Assembly: GCA_051649605.1 (NCBI GenBank)
Contig: JBOFHK010000014.1
Location: forward strand, 20,248-84,247
From: Brevinema_A sp051649605
Lineage (GTDB): Bacteria; Spirochaetota; Brevinematia; Brevinematales; Brevinemataceae
Reading direction: 5' to 3'
DNA length: 64,000 bases
In this document: one piece after another, positions 1 to 9,483 of the stretch
Layout of the letters: the number at the start of each line of letters is the position of its first letter
Numbering within the stretch: position 1 is the stretch's first letter
The notes under the pieces: model-generated
The model's input: only the letters and a program-made list of their open reading frames with translations
Told to the model about the DNA's origin: nothing
Database searches by the model: none
Made by a program: the position numbers and the translations under genes

Positions 1-108
1 GATGGAAAATCTGTATCTAATAGATACTTAATAGTCATAATTACTACTCCAAGATACTTAAGTATGAAAAATACATATACCGATACATTAATATATATTA
101 TAATATAC

Positions 109-137
109 TTGTTTTTAACTAGCAAATATATTATAAT
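109..137 (+). promoter_or_regulatory. sigma-70 promoter for PKD lipoprotein
   Basis: TTGTTT at 109-114 and TATAAT at 132-137 are separated by exactly 17 bp. The predicted start of transcription is about 40 bases before the ATG at 185, which is preceded by the ribosome binding site AAAGGGG. Read directly from sequence; activity is inferred. Confidence 0.5.
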
Positions 138-184
138 ATTATAGAAAGGATATATTTTAATAATCATTAAAATAAAGGGGAAAA

Positions 185-1612
185 ATGAGAAAATTTCTAC
201 TATTTTTTGTTATTCTTCTGCTAAATAGATGCTCTCTAAGTAATATTTCGTCCTCTTCTTTAGAAAATTATTCTCAATATAAACCTATCTCAAATATCTT
301 ATCTTTCACATCAGTTTTACCCGATATCATTAAGGTATCAAGCAATTTTTTGTATAGTTTTCATGCAAAGGATAATAATACCCTACGATTAATGATTAAA
401 GATCAAAATAATCGCCTAATATTATACACCTATAATGCAAAAGATAATACCATTGATCGCTCTGATTTCTCGCATTTAACAGACCAGACCGTGCATCAAC
501 TTTATTATAATACTGATATTATCACCAGTCAAGAATATATTACACTAATTACCACAAGTGCTGCCAATCAGACCAATTTTAATCTCTATGAACTCACTGA
601 TCTTACCCCAAAACGTATTATTACAAGCCCTATTCTCATGGATATTTCTTTAGAATCTCAAGGGATTTTTGAAATGGCAAACCAAATAGGAGTTTGGTAC
701 GCATTAAATAACACTCAGCTCATTGTTTCAGAGATTTTAAATATATTTACCCCTCCTTTGGTGTGTTTCGATATTCAGCAAAGTACTATTCCAACAAAAG
801 ATTTAAAAAAGATAAGGCATTTATTCACCGCTAATCAGCTTATTCACAATTCTGGTATTGCTTATACCTTTTCCGCAAACCAACAAATTACCACTATCCA
901 TCCTACTGATATTTATTTTGGTACGAAAAATTACCAAAATGCTTTATCTACCGCTATATTTAGTCTTATAGAAAATCAAAATCGTATGTGGTTTACTTAT
1001 AACCCTAGCCCTAATAAAATGTCTATTGCCTGTGTTGCCGTCCATCCTGATAAAACAATTAAAACAGAAACAATTATCAAAGAAAATATCCCTGGTAAAG
1101 AAGGGGTAATTGCCCGAGATCAGCAAAACAATCTTTATATGGCCTTATTAAGCCCTCAAAACGACCTTCAAATAGTACGTTCTTCAGATAACTTCCAAAC
1201 CCTAGAAGTATTAGGAAATATTAGTCGCCAAAATAACAGTATTACCCAACTACAACTGTTTATCTTCAATAATATACCAATTCTCTCCTATATAGATAAT
1301 CAAGAATTCAAAATGATAAAATTAAATTCTAGTGCTCTCCAAAATTCGGTATTACAAGTAAAAATACCTCCACCTTTTGTACCTCCTCCACCTCTTCCTA
1401 CGGGGGTATCCATATCATTACAAGGAGAGTCGTCTTCTGGATATATCCAGTCCTATTTTTGGAGTATTCAGCCAAATGACTCTGCAATTATTACCAGTCC
1501 CTTTACCCCCAATACAGAAATAATATTCAATACTATGGGTACTTATGATATAACACTAGAAATTTCCGACGGTATCAATACTGTAAAGGATTCCGTAACA
1601 ATAAACATATAA
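185..1612 (+). CDS. PKD-domain lipoprotein, function unknown
   Basis: A 475-residue secreted protein. The N-terminus is a short hydrophobic segment followed by LLNRC, a lipobox-like site with an unusual Arg before the Cys; loose lipoboxes are common in spirochaetes. The middle 370 residues are beta-rich and match no family I recognise. A proline-rich linker (around residues 397-410, PPPFVPPPPLP) leads to a C-terminal domain of about 65 residues with the PKD/Ig-like pattern YFWSI...GTYDITLEISDG. PKD domains usually mediate binding to proteins or carbohydrate at the surface, so a surface-exposed adhesin or binding role is possible but inferred. The start is supported by AAAGGGG six bases upstream. 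It converges on ligA with a shared terminator downstream. Confidence 0.75.
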   Translation: MRKFLLFFVILLLNRCSLSNISSSSLENYSQYKPISNILSFTSVLPDIIKVSSNFLYSFHAKDNNTLRLMIKDQNNRLILYTYNAKDNTIDRSDFSHLTDQTVHQLYYNTDIITSQEYITLITTSAANQTNFNLYELTDLTPKRIITSPILMDISLESQGIFEMANQIGVWYALNNTQLIVSEILNIFTPPLVCFDIQQSTIPTKDLKKIRHLFTANQLIHNSGIAYTFSANQQITTIHPTDIYFGTKNYQNALSTAIFSLIENQNRMWFTYNPSPNKMSIACVAVHPDKTIKTETIIKENIPGKEGVIARDQQNNLYMALLSPQNDLQIVRSSDNFQTLEVLGNISRQNNSITQLQLFIFNNIPILSYIDNQEFKMIKLNSSALQNSVLQVKIPPPFVPPPPLPTGVSISLQGESSSGYIQSYFWSIQPNDSAIITSPFTPNTEIIFNTMGTYDITLEISDGINTVKDSVTINI

Positions 1613-1711
1613 GAGCGCCGTAAATAAGACTAATTACCATGAAAATTATAATATATAAGAAGTTGCTAATTATGCCTCTAAAGACTCTATATCATAAGTT
1701 TATTATAAATC

Positions 1712-1746
1712 AAAAAAACACACCTTCTAATAAGGTGTGTTTTTTT
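1712..1746. terminator. bidirectional terminator, ligA stop codon in loop
   Basis: A perfect 15-bp inverted repeat: left arm 1712-1726, right arm 1732-1746, with a 5-base loop at 1727-1731. The arms end in seven A/T pairs, so a U tract follows the GC part of the stem on both strands. The ligA stop codon (complement of CTA, 1727-1729) lies in the loop. It sits between the convergent PKD lipoprotein and ligA genes. Confidence 0.85.
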
Positions 1747-4027
1747 GATTTTTTTGCATACTTCGGAAAATATCAATAATATGAGGTTCTAATTTTTCTA
1801 AAAAATCTTTTTCTTTGAGAATAGGAATATCTAGTTCGATAGCTTTTTTCACTTTTTCGGCACTAGGTTTTTCTCCAATAATAAGATACTCGAGTTTTTT
1901 AGTTACCCCTGCAGACACTTGAATCCCAAGGCTACTCATAAATCGGAGTATCTCTTGACGAGAATCTAAATATTCTGATTTCCCTGTCATCATCATAACT
2001 CTTCCTGAGAAAATATTATAACCTAAAAATATTGGTTCTTTATTTTTATAAACAATAGAGAAATCTGTTTCTAAAAGATTTTTTAATTCTTGATGATAAG
2101 AAGCGTGGGAGAAGAATTGTACCAACTCTTCTGTTGCACTAGCCCCCAAAACCAATTCTTGAACTAATTTAGGTTCTTCCACTCTTAGTTGCGTGAGTTT
2201 TTCATCATATATTTTTTGCGTAATTTTTAGATTAGCATCTTGAGCAATTTTTTCAGCAGTGATTTCATTTTTTTCTTTAATGATTTCTTGGATAGAATTT
2301 CTTATACTCTTAATTTTCATCAATGTTTGATATTCTTTTCCTTCTTGTAAATACGCAATAATCAAATCATCCATTGTTGGGAAAAACATTGCTAGTTTAT
2401 TCGCAGACACCGACCCTATCCCTCGTATTCCAAAAGCTTGAATAAAAGTAGAAAAATCAGGATGACATTTCGCTTTGATTTGATCAAGCAACTGACGAAC
2501 ACTTTTTTCTCCTAATCCTTCTAACTGTAATAATCGTTGCTCATGCTTATAGAGAGTAAACACCGAAGCAAATAGGTCGTAATAATGATTTTCCGGCGTA
2601 CCTAAAAATCCTTCTTGAAATAACAGTTCAACAATTTTGTTTCCAAATCCCTCAATGTCTAATCCTGATTTGGAAACAAAATATTTAAGACGAGCTTTAA
2701 GCCGACCTGGGCACGATAAATTAGGACAACGAAGAATCCTCGCATCTTCTTGACCTTGAATTTTATCTCTTACTGTATCTTGAGCACAAATAGGGCACTG
2801 TTTAGGTTCTACAATTGGCATAGCATTTTCGGGACGTTTTTCTAATACCGATTGAACTACAAAAGGAATCACATCCCCCGCTCTTTTAATAATCACAGTA
2901 TCTTTAAGATAAAAGTTATTATCTTTAATATAATCAAAATTATGTAGGCTTGCCCGAGAAACAATAACACCCGCTAATTCTATAGGTTCAAGTAATACCA
3001 CTGGAGTGATTGCTCCTGTACGTCCAACCTCATACTCAATACCTAACATTTTAGTTTCAGCTTCTTCTGCTTCAAATTTCCAAGCCACTGCCCATTTTGG
3101 TGCTCTATCCGCATAACCAAGCATGTCTCTAATTTCATCCATTACAGCTTTTGCAACCAAGCCATCAATCTCAAAAGGAAGAGCGTCTCGTTTACGTTCG
3201 ATTTCTTCGTAAAATATAAGTGATTCGTGTAGATTCCCAGCATGAACAATTTTACGTTCTGGAGAAATAGAAAAACCTAATTCTTTTAAATAATCCATTC
3301 TATGGGTGTGAAGATTTAATAAATGTAAAGAAGAATTTGTATCTTCGGTACGAACATCGTAGGCGAAAAACTGCAATTTTCTTTCTGCGGAAATCCGTGA
3401 ATCTAATAATCGGATACTTCCTGCCGCTGCATTTCGAGGATTCGCAAATTCTTTCTCTCCTTGTGCAGTGCGAAGTTGATTTAAGCGTTTGAAGTCTTCT
3501 TTTAGCATAACCGCTTCACCATAGATAATAAGATCATTTGGAGCACTACCTTCCAAGCGAAGAGGGATATTTTTAATCGTCCGAACATTTTCTGTTACCA
3601 ATTCTCCTATTTCCCCGTCTCCTCTAGTACTTGCTTCAACTAAAACTCTATCTTTGTAAACTAGTTCCAAGGCTAAACCATCAAATTTATACTCTAAAAC
3701 AACACTTGGAGTGGCAAGTGAGGTGAGCTGTACATTCATAACTGTATGAAAAAAAGATAAAAACTCATCCTTGGTCATTACATTATTAAGGCTATACATT
3801 CGATAACGATGTTGGTAAGACTTAAATTCGGTAAGAGGAGTAGCCCCTACTTTGAGAGCAGGCGAATCAGGAGCAAATTCTTCAGGATGTTTGTTTTCTA
3901 ATTCTAATAATTCATGAAAAAGAGCATCATATTCCATATCGGTAATTTCAGGATTGTCCTGTTGGTAATATAATTTATTATGATAATCAATAATAATTCG
4001 TAATTCTTTAAGACGCTCAACACTCAT
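1727..4027 (-). CDS. ligA: NAD-dependent DNA ligase LigA
   Basis: Seals nicks in duplex DNA during replication and repair using NAD+. The adenylation motif KFDG gives the nucleophile Lys114; the N-terminal Ia domain has the YYxxDxPxxxDxxYD pattern (YYQQDNPEITDMEYD). The OB fold is followed by a four-cysteine zinc finger (C411, C414, C434, C439), helix-hairpin-helix motifs (LEGLGEKS, IRGIGSVSANKLA) and a C-terminal BRCT domain at about 664-750. At 766 residues it is roughly 90 longer than typical LigA. The excess is mainly a charged helical segment at about 565-625, inserted where the last HhH hairpin is normally continuous. The start is supported by AAAGGAG upstream. Confidence 0.95.
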   Translation of the reverse strand: MSVERLKELRIIIDYHNKLYYQQDNPEITDMEYDALFHELLELENKHPEEFAPDSPALKVGATPLTEFKSYQHRYRMYSLNNVMTKDEFLSFFHTVMNVQLTSLATPSVVLEYKFDGLALELVYKDRVLVEASTRGDGEIGELVTENVRTIKNIPLRLEGSAPNDLIIYGEAVMLKEDFKRLNQLRTAQGEKEFANPRNAAAGSIRLLDSRISAERKLQFFAYDVRTEDTNSSLHLLNLHTHRMDYLKELGFSISPERKIVHAGNLHESLIFYEEIERKRDALPFEIDGLVAKAVMDEIRDMLGYADRAPKWAVAWKFEAEEAETKMLGIEYEVGRTGAITPVVLLEPIELAGVIVSRASLHNFDYIKDNNFYLKDTVIIKRAGDVIPFVVQSVLEKRPENAMPIVEPKQCPICAQDTVRDKIQGQEDARILRCPNLSCPGRLKARLKYFVSKSGLDIEGFGNKIVELLFQEGFLGTPENHYYDLFASVFTLYKHEQRLLQLEGLGEKSVRQLLDQIKAKCHPDFSTFIQAFGIRGIGSVSANKLAMFFPTMDDLIIAYLQEGKEYQTLMKIKSIRNSIQEIIKEKNEITAEKIAQDANLKITQKIYDEKLTQLRVEEPKLVQELVLGASATEELVQFFSHASYHQELKNLLETDFSIVYKNKEPIFLGYNIFSGRVMMMTGKSEYLDSRQEILRFMSSLGIQVSAGVTKKLEYLIIGEKPSAEKVKKAIELDIPILKEKDFLEKLEPHIIDIFRSMQKNQKNTPY

Positions 4028-4075
4028 AAAATAACTCCTTTAACTTAATATTTTTCGGAACGAAGCGATAGAATC

Positions 4076-4104
4076 TTGAAAAAAAATAAGAAATCAGTTA
4101 CAAT
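4076..4104 (+). promoter_or_regulatory. promoter giving a probably leaderless mRNA
   Basis: TTGAAA at 4076-4081 and TACAAT at 4099-4104 with a 17-bp spacer. Transcription should start near 4111, while the ATG is at 4113 and no Shine-Dalgarno sequence precedes it, so the mRNA is predicted to be leaderless or nearly so. Confidence 0.5.
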
Positions 4105-4112
4105 AAATAACT

Positions 4113-6842
4113 ATGCAAAAGAATCTTATAATTATCATGCTCATGCTTCTACCGTGCCTGTCTCAAAGCTATGATTCTGCTCTGTTACAGATTCTTGATT
4201 TAGATCAAGAAAATATTTTTTCAAACACTCACAAACAACAATTTAATAACATTATACAAATTTTCCAACAAAAACGCTATAATTTATTTCTTAAAGAAAT
4301 TAATCAATTTCAGCCCCTCAATGATAGTTTACTCCTTCTAAAAGGAATAGCTTTAATGCAGGAAAACGATCTATCTCAAGCAGAAACTATCCTAAAAAGT
4401 TTAACCACTCATCAAAATTTAGAAATCAGACACCAAGCTCTATTATATTTATATCAATCCTCTCTTAATCAAAATAATATCACCTCAGCAAAACAAATAC
4501 TCCAAATTGTCCATAATTCTCCAATTGGGTCTCCCTATAAAGAAATCACCCATGTTAAACTACTTTATTTATCCTTACAACAACAAGAAGCCCGCCAATC
4601 ACAGATCTTATCACAAAGTTTTGAAGCTTTATATCCTAATTCTATCCATATCTCAGAAATACAATATTTTACCGCTTTAAATAATATCTCCTTGGGGCGA
4701 ATTGATAAAGCCAAAAAATATGCAGAAAGTGTCTTAAAAACACAAACAAATATACAGATCCAAAGGCTCATGGGGGAAATTTTTCTTCAAGAAAATAATA
4801 TTCCAAAAGCTCTATCCTATTTTTTACCAATTGCAGAACAGTACAATCCTTATCAAGATGAAGCATTATACAAAAGTGCCCTTCTTTATAAACAGCAGAA
4901 AAATTTTCAAGAAGCACACCATCTCCTAAATATCTTATTAAACTATCATAAAAATTCTTCCTATGCTGCAAGAGCCACTGCCGAATTAGCCTATCTCAAT
5001 ATCCTACTAAAAAATTATGATGATGCATTAATCTACTACCTTCGAGAAAGTAACGGCGATGACAGACAAAAAGCAAATGCTCTATTAAAAATCACAGAAA
5101 TTCATTTTCTAAAAAGTAATACGACTGCGGTAAAAAGGACGACAGATCGTATTCAAAGCTTATTTCCTTATAGTGCTTTTGCTAACGAATCCTTGTATTG
5201 GCTTGGTCGATCTTACCTTTTAGAAAAAAATTACACAAACAGTATCCAAAATTTTGATAAATATCTCACCAGAGAACCACAAAGTCCCAAAAAAGATGAG
5301 ATATTAATTTTTTTGGGACATTCTTATGCCAATATCGGAAACCACACCAAAGCACGCAATTATTTTCAACAAATTATTAATGATTCTTCTAACGAACAGT
5401 TAAAACGGCAGGCACTAATCGGTCTAGGAAAAAGTTATAGCACTCACGAAGCCCGTAGATCCTTAGAGTATTTTGATCGTATTTGGAAAATTTGGGCGGG
5501 GACTCCAGAGAGTATCCAAGCTTTGTATTATTCTGCTGCCATTAGATACAATCTTCGTATGAATAATGAATCCCTTTCTTTATTCAAAAAACTTGCCCAA
5601 GAATTTCCAGAATCATCATTTCACCCAGATACAACTCTAGCAATTGCCAAATTAGAATTTAAATCTGAAAATTTCAATAATATCATTAATAAAGAATCTT
5701 TTACAAGTGATAACCCCGAACTTTTATCAGAATTCAAAGAGCTTCAAGCCCGTAGTTTTTTTCGGATTGGGCAATACGAAAAAGCTCTCCCCTTATTTAA
5801 AGAGTCTTCCCTCCTAACAAAAAATCAAACAAGAAAAACAGATCTTTTTCTTGCAGAAGCCTCAACCCTCAGAGCTCTTGGTCAACACAAAGAGGCAGTC
5901 AAAAATTATGAACAATATCTTAAAGCACTCGAAAAAACAGGGGAAATTAATAATTTACAAGAACTCTTATGGTCAGAAATTGTTTTTAGTTATTTAGAAA
6001 TACAAAATATGACAAAAGCAGAAAAAACAACTGCTTATATTCAATCAAAATTTCCTCAAAGTACTTATCTTTCTGATATTTATTTTCGACTAGCAGACGA
6101 ATATTTCGCAAAAGAAATATATCCAAAATCTTCTCAATATTATTACCAGGCTCGTCTATCATCTACAAACGAATTGAGTAAATCAGAAGCTCTTTTAAGA
6201 GAGGGGTGGAGTAAATATTATGCTAAAGACCCTCAAACTCAAGAGAGCTTTGAATTGTTTCTTCGCCAATACCCAAAACATATTGGTATTCCTGACATTA
6301 CTCTAAAATTAGCAGAATTATACAGCCTAAAAAATGATCCCCGTGATAGAATCCTCCTCCAAACTCTTATCCAAAACTATCCTGATTCCCATGAAGCTGA
6401 GAAAGCAAGAATATTTTTTGCTCAGCGATTAAATATACAGAATAATATTAACGAGTTTTACGAAGCTTTAGCAACCACCCAAGATAAACGATTAAAAGCA
6501 AAATATTTATATACCTTAGGCTTAAAATTTAAAGAGGCTAATAATTTTAATGAAGCAATCCAAATATTTAAAGATATCCACACATTACGTGATCCTATTC
6601 ATGGAGCAGATGCCTTATTTCTTGCTGGTGATCTCCTATTCCAACAAGAAAACTACCAAGACAGTTTGAAAGTCTATATTAATATCATCGCTCAATATCA
6701 AGAAGAACACTACCCTAAAGCATTAGATCGTATTATTCAAACTTATATTCTACTGGAAGAATATAATAACGCAGAAAAATTCAAAGAACGATTAATCACC
6801 CAGTTTCCCAACAGTAAGGAAACTCAAAGATGGTTGAGATAA
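4113..6842 (+). CDS. large secreted TPR-repeat protein
   Basis: A 909-residue protein with a signal peptide (hydrophobic residues 5-18, MQKNLIIIMLMLLPCLSQS), then helical tetratricopeptide-type repeats over almost the whole length, for example EALYKSALLYKQQKNFQEA, ESLYWLGRSYLLEKNYTNS and DALFLAGDLLFQQENYQDS. The style resembles periplasmic YbgF/BamD-type TPR proteins, which scaffold envelope complexes. No catalytic motif is visible and the partner is unknown. The last 19 bases overlap the 3' end of convergent murG, with no terminator between them. The start has no ribosome binding site; a well-formed promoter lies immediately upstream. Confidence 0.8.
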   Translation: MQKNLIIIMLMLLPCLSQSYDSALLQILDLDQENIFSNTHKQQFNNIIQIFQQKRYNLFLKEINQFQPLNDSLLLLKGIALMQENDLSQAETILKSLTTHQNLEIRHQALLYLYQSSLNQNNITSAKQILQIVHNSPIGSPYKEITHVKLLYLSLQQQEARQSQILSQSFEALYPNSIHISEIQYFTALNNISLGRIDKAKKYAESVLKTQTNIQIQRLMGEIFLQENNIPKALSYFLPIAEQYNPYQDEALYKSALLYKQQKNFQEAHHLLNILLNYHKNSSYAARATAELAYLNILLKNYDDALIYYLRESNGDDRQKANALLKITEIHFLKSNTTAVKRTTDRIQSLFPYSAFANESLYWLGRSYLLEKNYTNSIQNFDKYLTREPQSPKKDEILIFLGHSYANIGNHTKARNYFQQIINDSSNEQLKRQALIGLGKSYSTHEARRSLEYFDRIWKIWAGTPESIQALYYSAAIRYNLRMNNESLSLFKKLAQEFPESSFHPDTTLAIAKLEFKSENFNNIINKESFTSDNPELLSEFKELQARSFFRIGQYEKALPLFKESSLLTKNQTRKTDLFLAEASTLRALGQHKEAVKNYEQYLKALEKTGEINNLQELLWSEIVFSYLEIQNMTKAEKTTAYIQSKFPQSTYLSDIYFRLADEYFAKEIYPKSSQYYYQARLSSTNELSKSEALLREGWSKYYAKDPQTQESFELFLRQYPKHIGIPDITLKLAELYSLKNDPRDRILLQTLIQNYPDSHEAEKARIFFAQRLNIQNNINEFYEALATTQDKRLKAKYLYTLGLKFKEANNFNEAIQIFKDIHTLRDPIHGADALFLAGDLLFQQENYQDSLKVYINIIAQYQEEHYPKALDRIIQTYILLEEYNNAEKFKERLITQFPNSKETQRWLR

Positions 6843-7894
6843 TTTGCGATTTGTTGAGTAGCATGATGGGTTTTCACAGGGAAATTCTGCCTATACTCTA
6901 ATTGACGATCTATCATTAAATCAATCATCTCAGAAAGACTAGCTTCTGTTAATTGCGGTTCTTCTAAAATCATGGCACAATGTTGGTTAGCTAAAAATTT
7001 AGCATTTAAGAATTGATGATTATCTGGAGAATGATAAATAGGAATAAATAAGGTTGGCACTCTAAAATATAAGGCTTCCGAAACCGTACCTGCTCCTGAT
7101 CGTGCCAATACCAAATTAGAAGCAGACCAAAAAGCATCCATCCGATTAATAAAACGAAATACTTTTAGATCATCTCCATAACGAGCAAATCTTGTTGATA
7201 TTTTTTGACCATCTAAACGATCAAACTCTTTTGTCCCAAGACTCCAAACAATTTGATACCCTGCATCCATCAAATGAGGAATTATAGAAAGCACCATATC
7301 ATTAATTTTTTGTGCTCCTTGAGAACCTCCTGAAATACCAAGTACGGGCTTATCATTGGGAGTAAGTCCCAAGATCAATTTTGCTTCGGTCTCTGGTAGA
7401 CATTGGGGAAAGCATAAGGGATTACCTGTAAAAACTTGTTTGTGTGTAGGAATAAATTTTGGAGAAGGAATCGCCGTAAAAATTTTCTTTGCAAATAACG
7501 CCCAAAAACGATTGGTGACCCCAGCCACACTATTTTGTTCTAAAATATACAGAGGTTTTCGCATTAGTAATGCCGATAATGCTGCAATATTAGAGAGATA
7601 GCCCCCTGTAATCACAACAACGTCTGGATTAAATTGTTTAATGGTTTGATAAGATTTTCTCCAAGCCTGAAAAATAGAATAAATTTGCTTAAATGTTGTC
7701 CAAGAAATTTTACGAGAAATCCCACTCAAAGAAATACAAAAACGATTATCCAATAACTCTGATATATCATAAGCTTTATCACGTTCACTCATGATATAAA
7801 AAACTTCATTCCCAGTTTTTTTCAATTCCTGATAGATCGCCACACCAGGCACTAAATGCCCCCCTGTTCCACCACCACTAATAATAATTTTCAT
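6824..7894 (-). CDS. murG: MurG, lipid II-forming N-acetylglucosaminyltransferase
   Basis: Transfers GlcNAc from UDP-GlcNAc to undecaprenyl-PP-MurNAc-pentapeptide (lipid I) to make lipid II on the inner face of the cytoplasmic membrane. The GT28 glycine-rich loop GGGTGGHLVPG opens the protein. GGSQGAQKIND marks the second Rossmann fold, and RSGAGTVSEAL followed by PDNHQFLNA is the UDP-sugar binding region. At 356 residues it is of usual length. The start is supported by AAGGAA. Its 3' end overlaps the convergent TPR gene by 19 bases. No other mur genes lie in this window. Confidence 0.95.
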   Translation of the reverse strand: MKIIISGGGTGGHLVPGVAIYQELKKTGNEVFYIMSERDKAYDISELLDNRFCISLSGISRKISWTTFKQIYSIFQAWRKSYQTIKQFNPDVVVITGGYLSNIAALSALLMRKPLYILEQNSVAGVTNRFWALFAKKIFTAIPSPKFIPTHKQVFTGNPLCFPQCLPETEAKLILGLTPNDKPVLGISGGSQGAQKINDMVLSIIPHLMDAGYQIVWSLGTKEFDRLDGQKISTRFARYGDDLKVFRFINRMDAFWSASNLVLARSGAGTVSEALYFRVPTLFIPIYHSPDNHQFLNAKFLANQHCAMILEEPQLTEASLSEMIDLMIDRQLEYRQNFPVKTHHATQQIANYLNHL

Positions 7895-7950
7895 CTCTAT
7901 TCCTTGATATTATTATCATAAAAAGTCCTATCCATCGATTACTAGTATAT

Positions 7951-7980
7951 CTTATAAAGTTATTAAAATCTCTATTTCAA
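7951..7980 (-). promoter_or_regulatory. candidate promoter for murG
   Basis: On the minus strand, TTGAAA (complement of 7975-7980) and TATAAG (complement of 7951-7956) are separated by 18 bp, in the short gap between the membrane TPR gene and murG. This would let murG be transcribed independently of its upstream neighbour. Confidence 0.35.
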
Positions 7981-7987
7981 AGAAATC

Positions 7988-9436
7988 TTATTTGGTCAAT
8001 ATAAAATGATCTTCTACAAATTGAGGATTCGAATCTTCCAAGGGCATTTTAGGAATAACTTCCGAGATACCTTGAAATCCTTGAACAAAATCTAATGCAC
8101 CTCCACCTTCAAGATGCTCCATTTGAGAAACGATAATATTTGTTTGTACTAAAAAATCATCTCCTGAACGAACAATAAGGCGATACTTACGTCCTGTAAC
8201 AGTATGGGGAACTCCTCCCAATGTCCACAGTTCTAATTTTTCTACTGAGGGACAATATTGATAAACAGCCGTTTCAATTTTGTCAAAAGTCGACTCCACA
8301 ATCGATCCAATATCTCGGTAAAATACGTAGACGGAGTCATCTTTAACGCATAGGTAATACAAAGAAGAGCGACGTATAATTGTTACCCCGATAGGAGCAA
8401 GACGCGTGATCAAAACCTCAAATAGCTTCTCATTAGAGGTAAAATAATTAAACAAAAAAGGATAGGTAAGCCAATGTTCATTCTGTTCTACAATGCTTTT
8501 AAGATCTTTATAAAACATATTTTCTTTATACATTTGTGTAAATTCTTGTAAGGCAATCATTTGATCACCCTTCTCAAAAAACATATTCGCACGTATATAC
8601 TTTAAGTCAAAAACAAGCTTAGGAGATGTTATCTTAGGTAAGTACTGATTGATAAAATCTAGTCCTTGGTGGTATTTTTTCATCGAAATACAAACTTGTA
8701 CCAAATCAATAATAATACTTTCTAAGGGGATTTCTTCGTTAGGATTCTCTAATAGAAAATAATAAGTTTCATAAGCTTTATCCCATATTTTTAATTGTTT
8801 GAGCGTTTGGGCGTAATGATACGTAATACTTAGTTCGTTTATTCTTTCTAGTAGTCCATAATGACGAATTGCTTTGGTATATAATTTTAAAGAGGCCAAA
8901 CATTCTGCATAGAGTTTTCTACTATCGATTAACGAAGGATTGGTTTTTAAGAGAGGACGAAGAGTTTTACGACAATGTTCAAATTGGTCTTGATAATAAA
9001 GAACTTGTGCCAATTTATGGTTGGGTTGTTCCTTTTTTGGAGATAAGGCTACAGCAGTACGATAGTGTATCTCCGCTGTTTTATAATCTTTGAGAACACA
9101 AAATTCATCTCCTATTTTTAGTTCTAAAAAGATTTTATCTTCTGGAGACAAATCTAGTTTGGTCAATGCCAAATTCCACCATTTGATTGCCTTGGTATGA
9201 TTGCCTAAATGACTTTGAGCTTGTCCAGTAAAGTTATAGACATCAAAAGAATTCTTAGAATCAAATTCTTTACCTTTGGTAATCAACACCACTTTATTAT
9301 AATCAGATTCTTTAAAAGCTTTAATGACTTCAAGCTCTCGATTGCGGTTAGGAAAAAAAGTGTGGATAACCCAATAACCACATAAGCTCGTAATCACAAT
9401 AGTAAAAAACGATAATGCCACTAGCATTAAATCCAT
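7988..9436 (-). CDS. membrane-anchored TPR protein, unknown function
   Basis: A 482-residue protein with one N-terminal membrane helix (residues 4-25, LMLVALSFFTIVITSLCGYWV) and TPR-like helical repeats over roughly residues 50-320 (AQSHLGNHTKAIKWWNLAL, GDEFCVLKDYKTAEIHYRTA). A distinct C-terminal domain of about 140 residues is beta-rich (SLYYLCVKDDSVYVFYRDIG, GRKYRLIVRSGDDFLVQTN). I do not recognise that domain; its alternating pattern could fit a nuclease-like or sensor fold, but no catalytic residues can be assigned. The start is supported by GAGGAAATAT. It follows ychF by 47 bp on the same strand and precedes murG. Confidence 0.75.
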   Translation of the reverse strand: MDLMLVALSFFTIVITSLCGYWVIHTFFPNRNRELEVIKAFKESDYNKVVLITKGKEFDSKNSFDVYNFTGQAQSHLGNHTKAIKWWNLALTKLDLSPEDKIFLELKIGDEFCVLKDYKTAEIHYRTAVALSPKKEQPNHKLAQVLYYQDQFEHCRKTLRPLLKTNPSLIDSRKLYAECLASLKLYTKAIRHYGLLERINELSITYHYAQTLKQLKIWDKAYETYYFLLENPNEEIPLESIIIDLVQVCISMKKYHQGLDFINQYLPKITSPKLVFDLKYIRANMFFEKGDQMIALQEFTQMYKENMFYKDLKSIVEQNEHWLTYPFLFNYFTSNEKLFEVLITRLAPIGVTIIRRSSLYYLCVKDDSVYVFYRDIGSIVESTFDKIETAVYQYCPSVEKLELWTLGGVPHTVTGRKYRLIVRSGDDFLVQTNIIVSQMEHLEGGGALDFVQGFQGISEVIPKMPLEDSNPQFVEDHFILTK

Positions 9437-9483
9437 ATATTTCCTCTATATAGTGTATAAATTAAGATCAAGTTTTATAAAAA

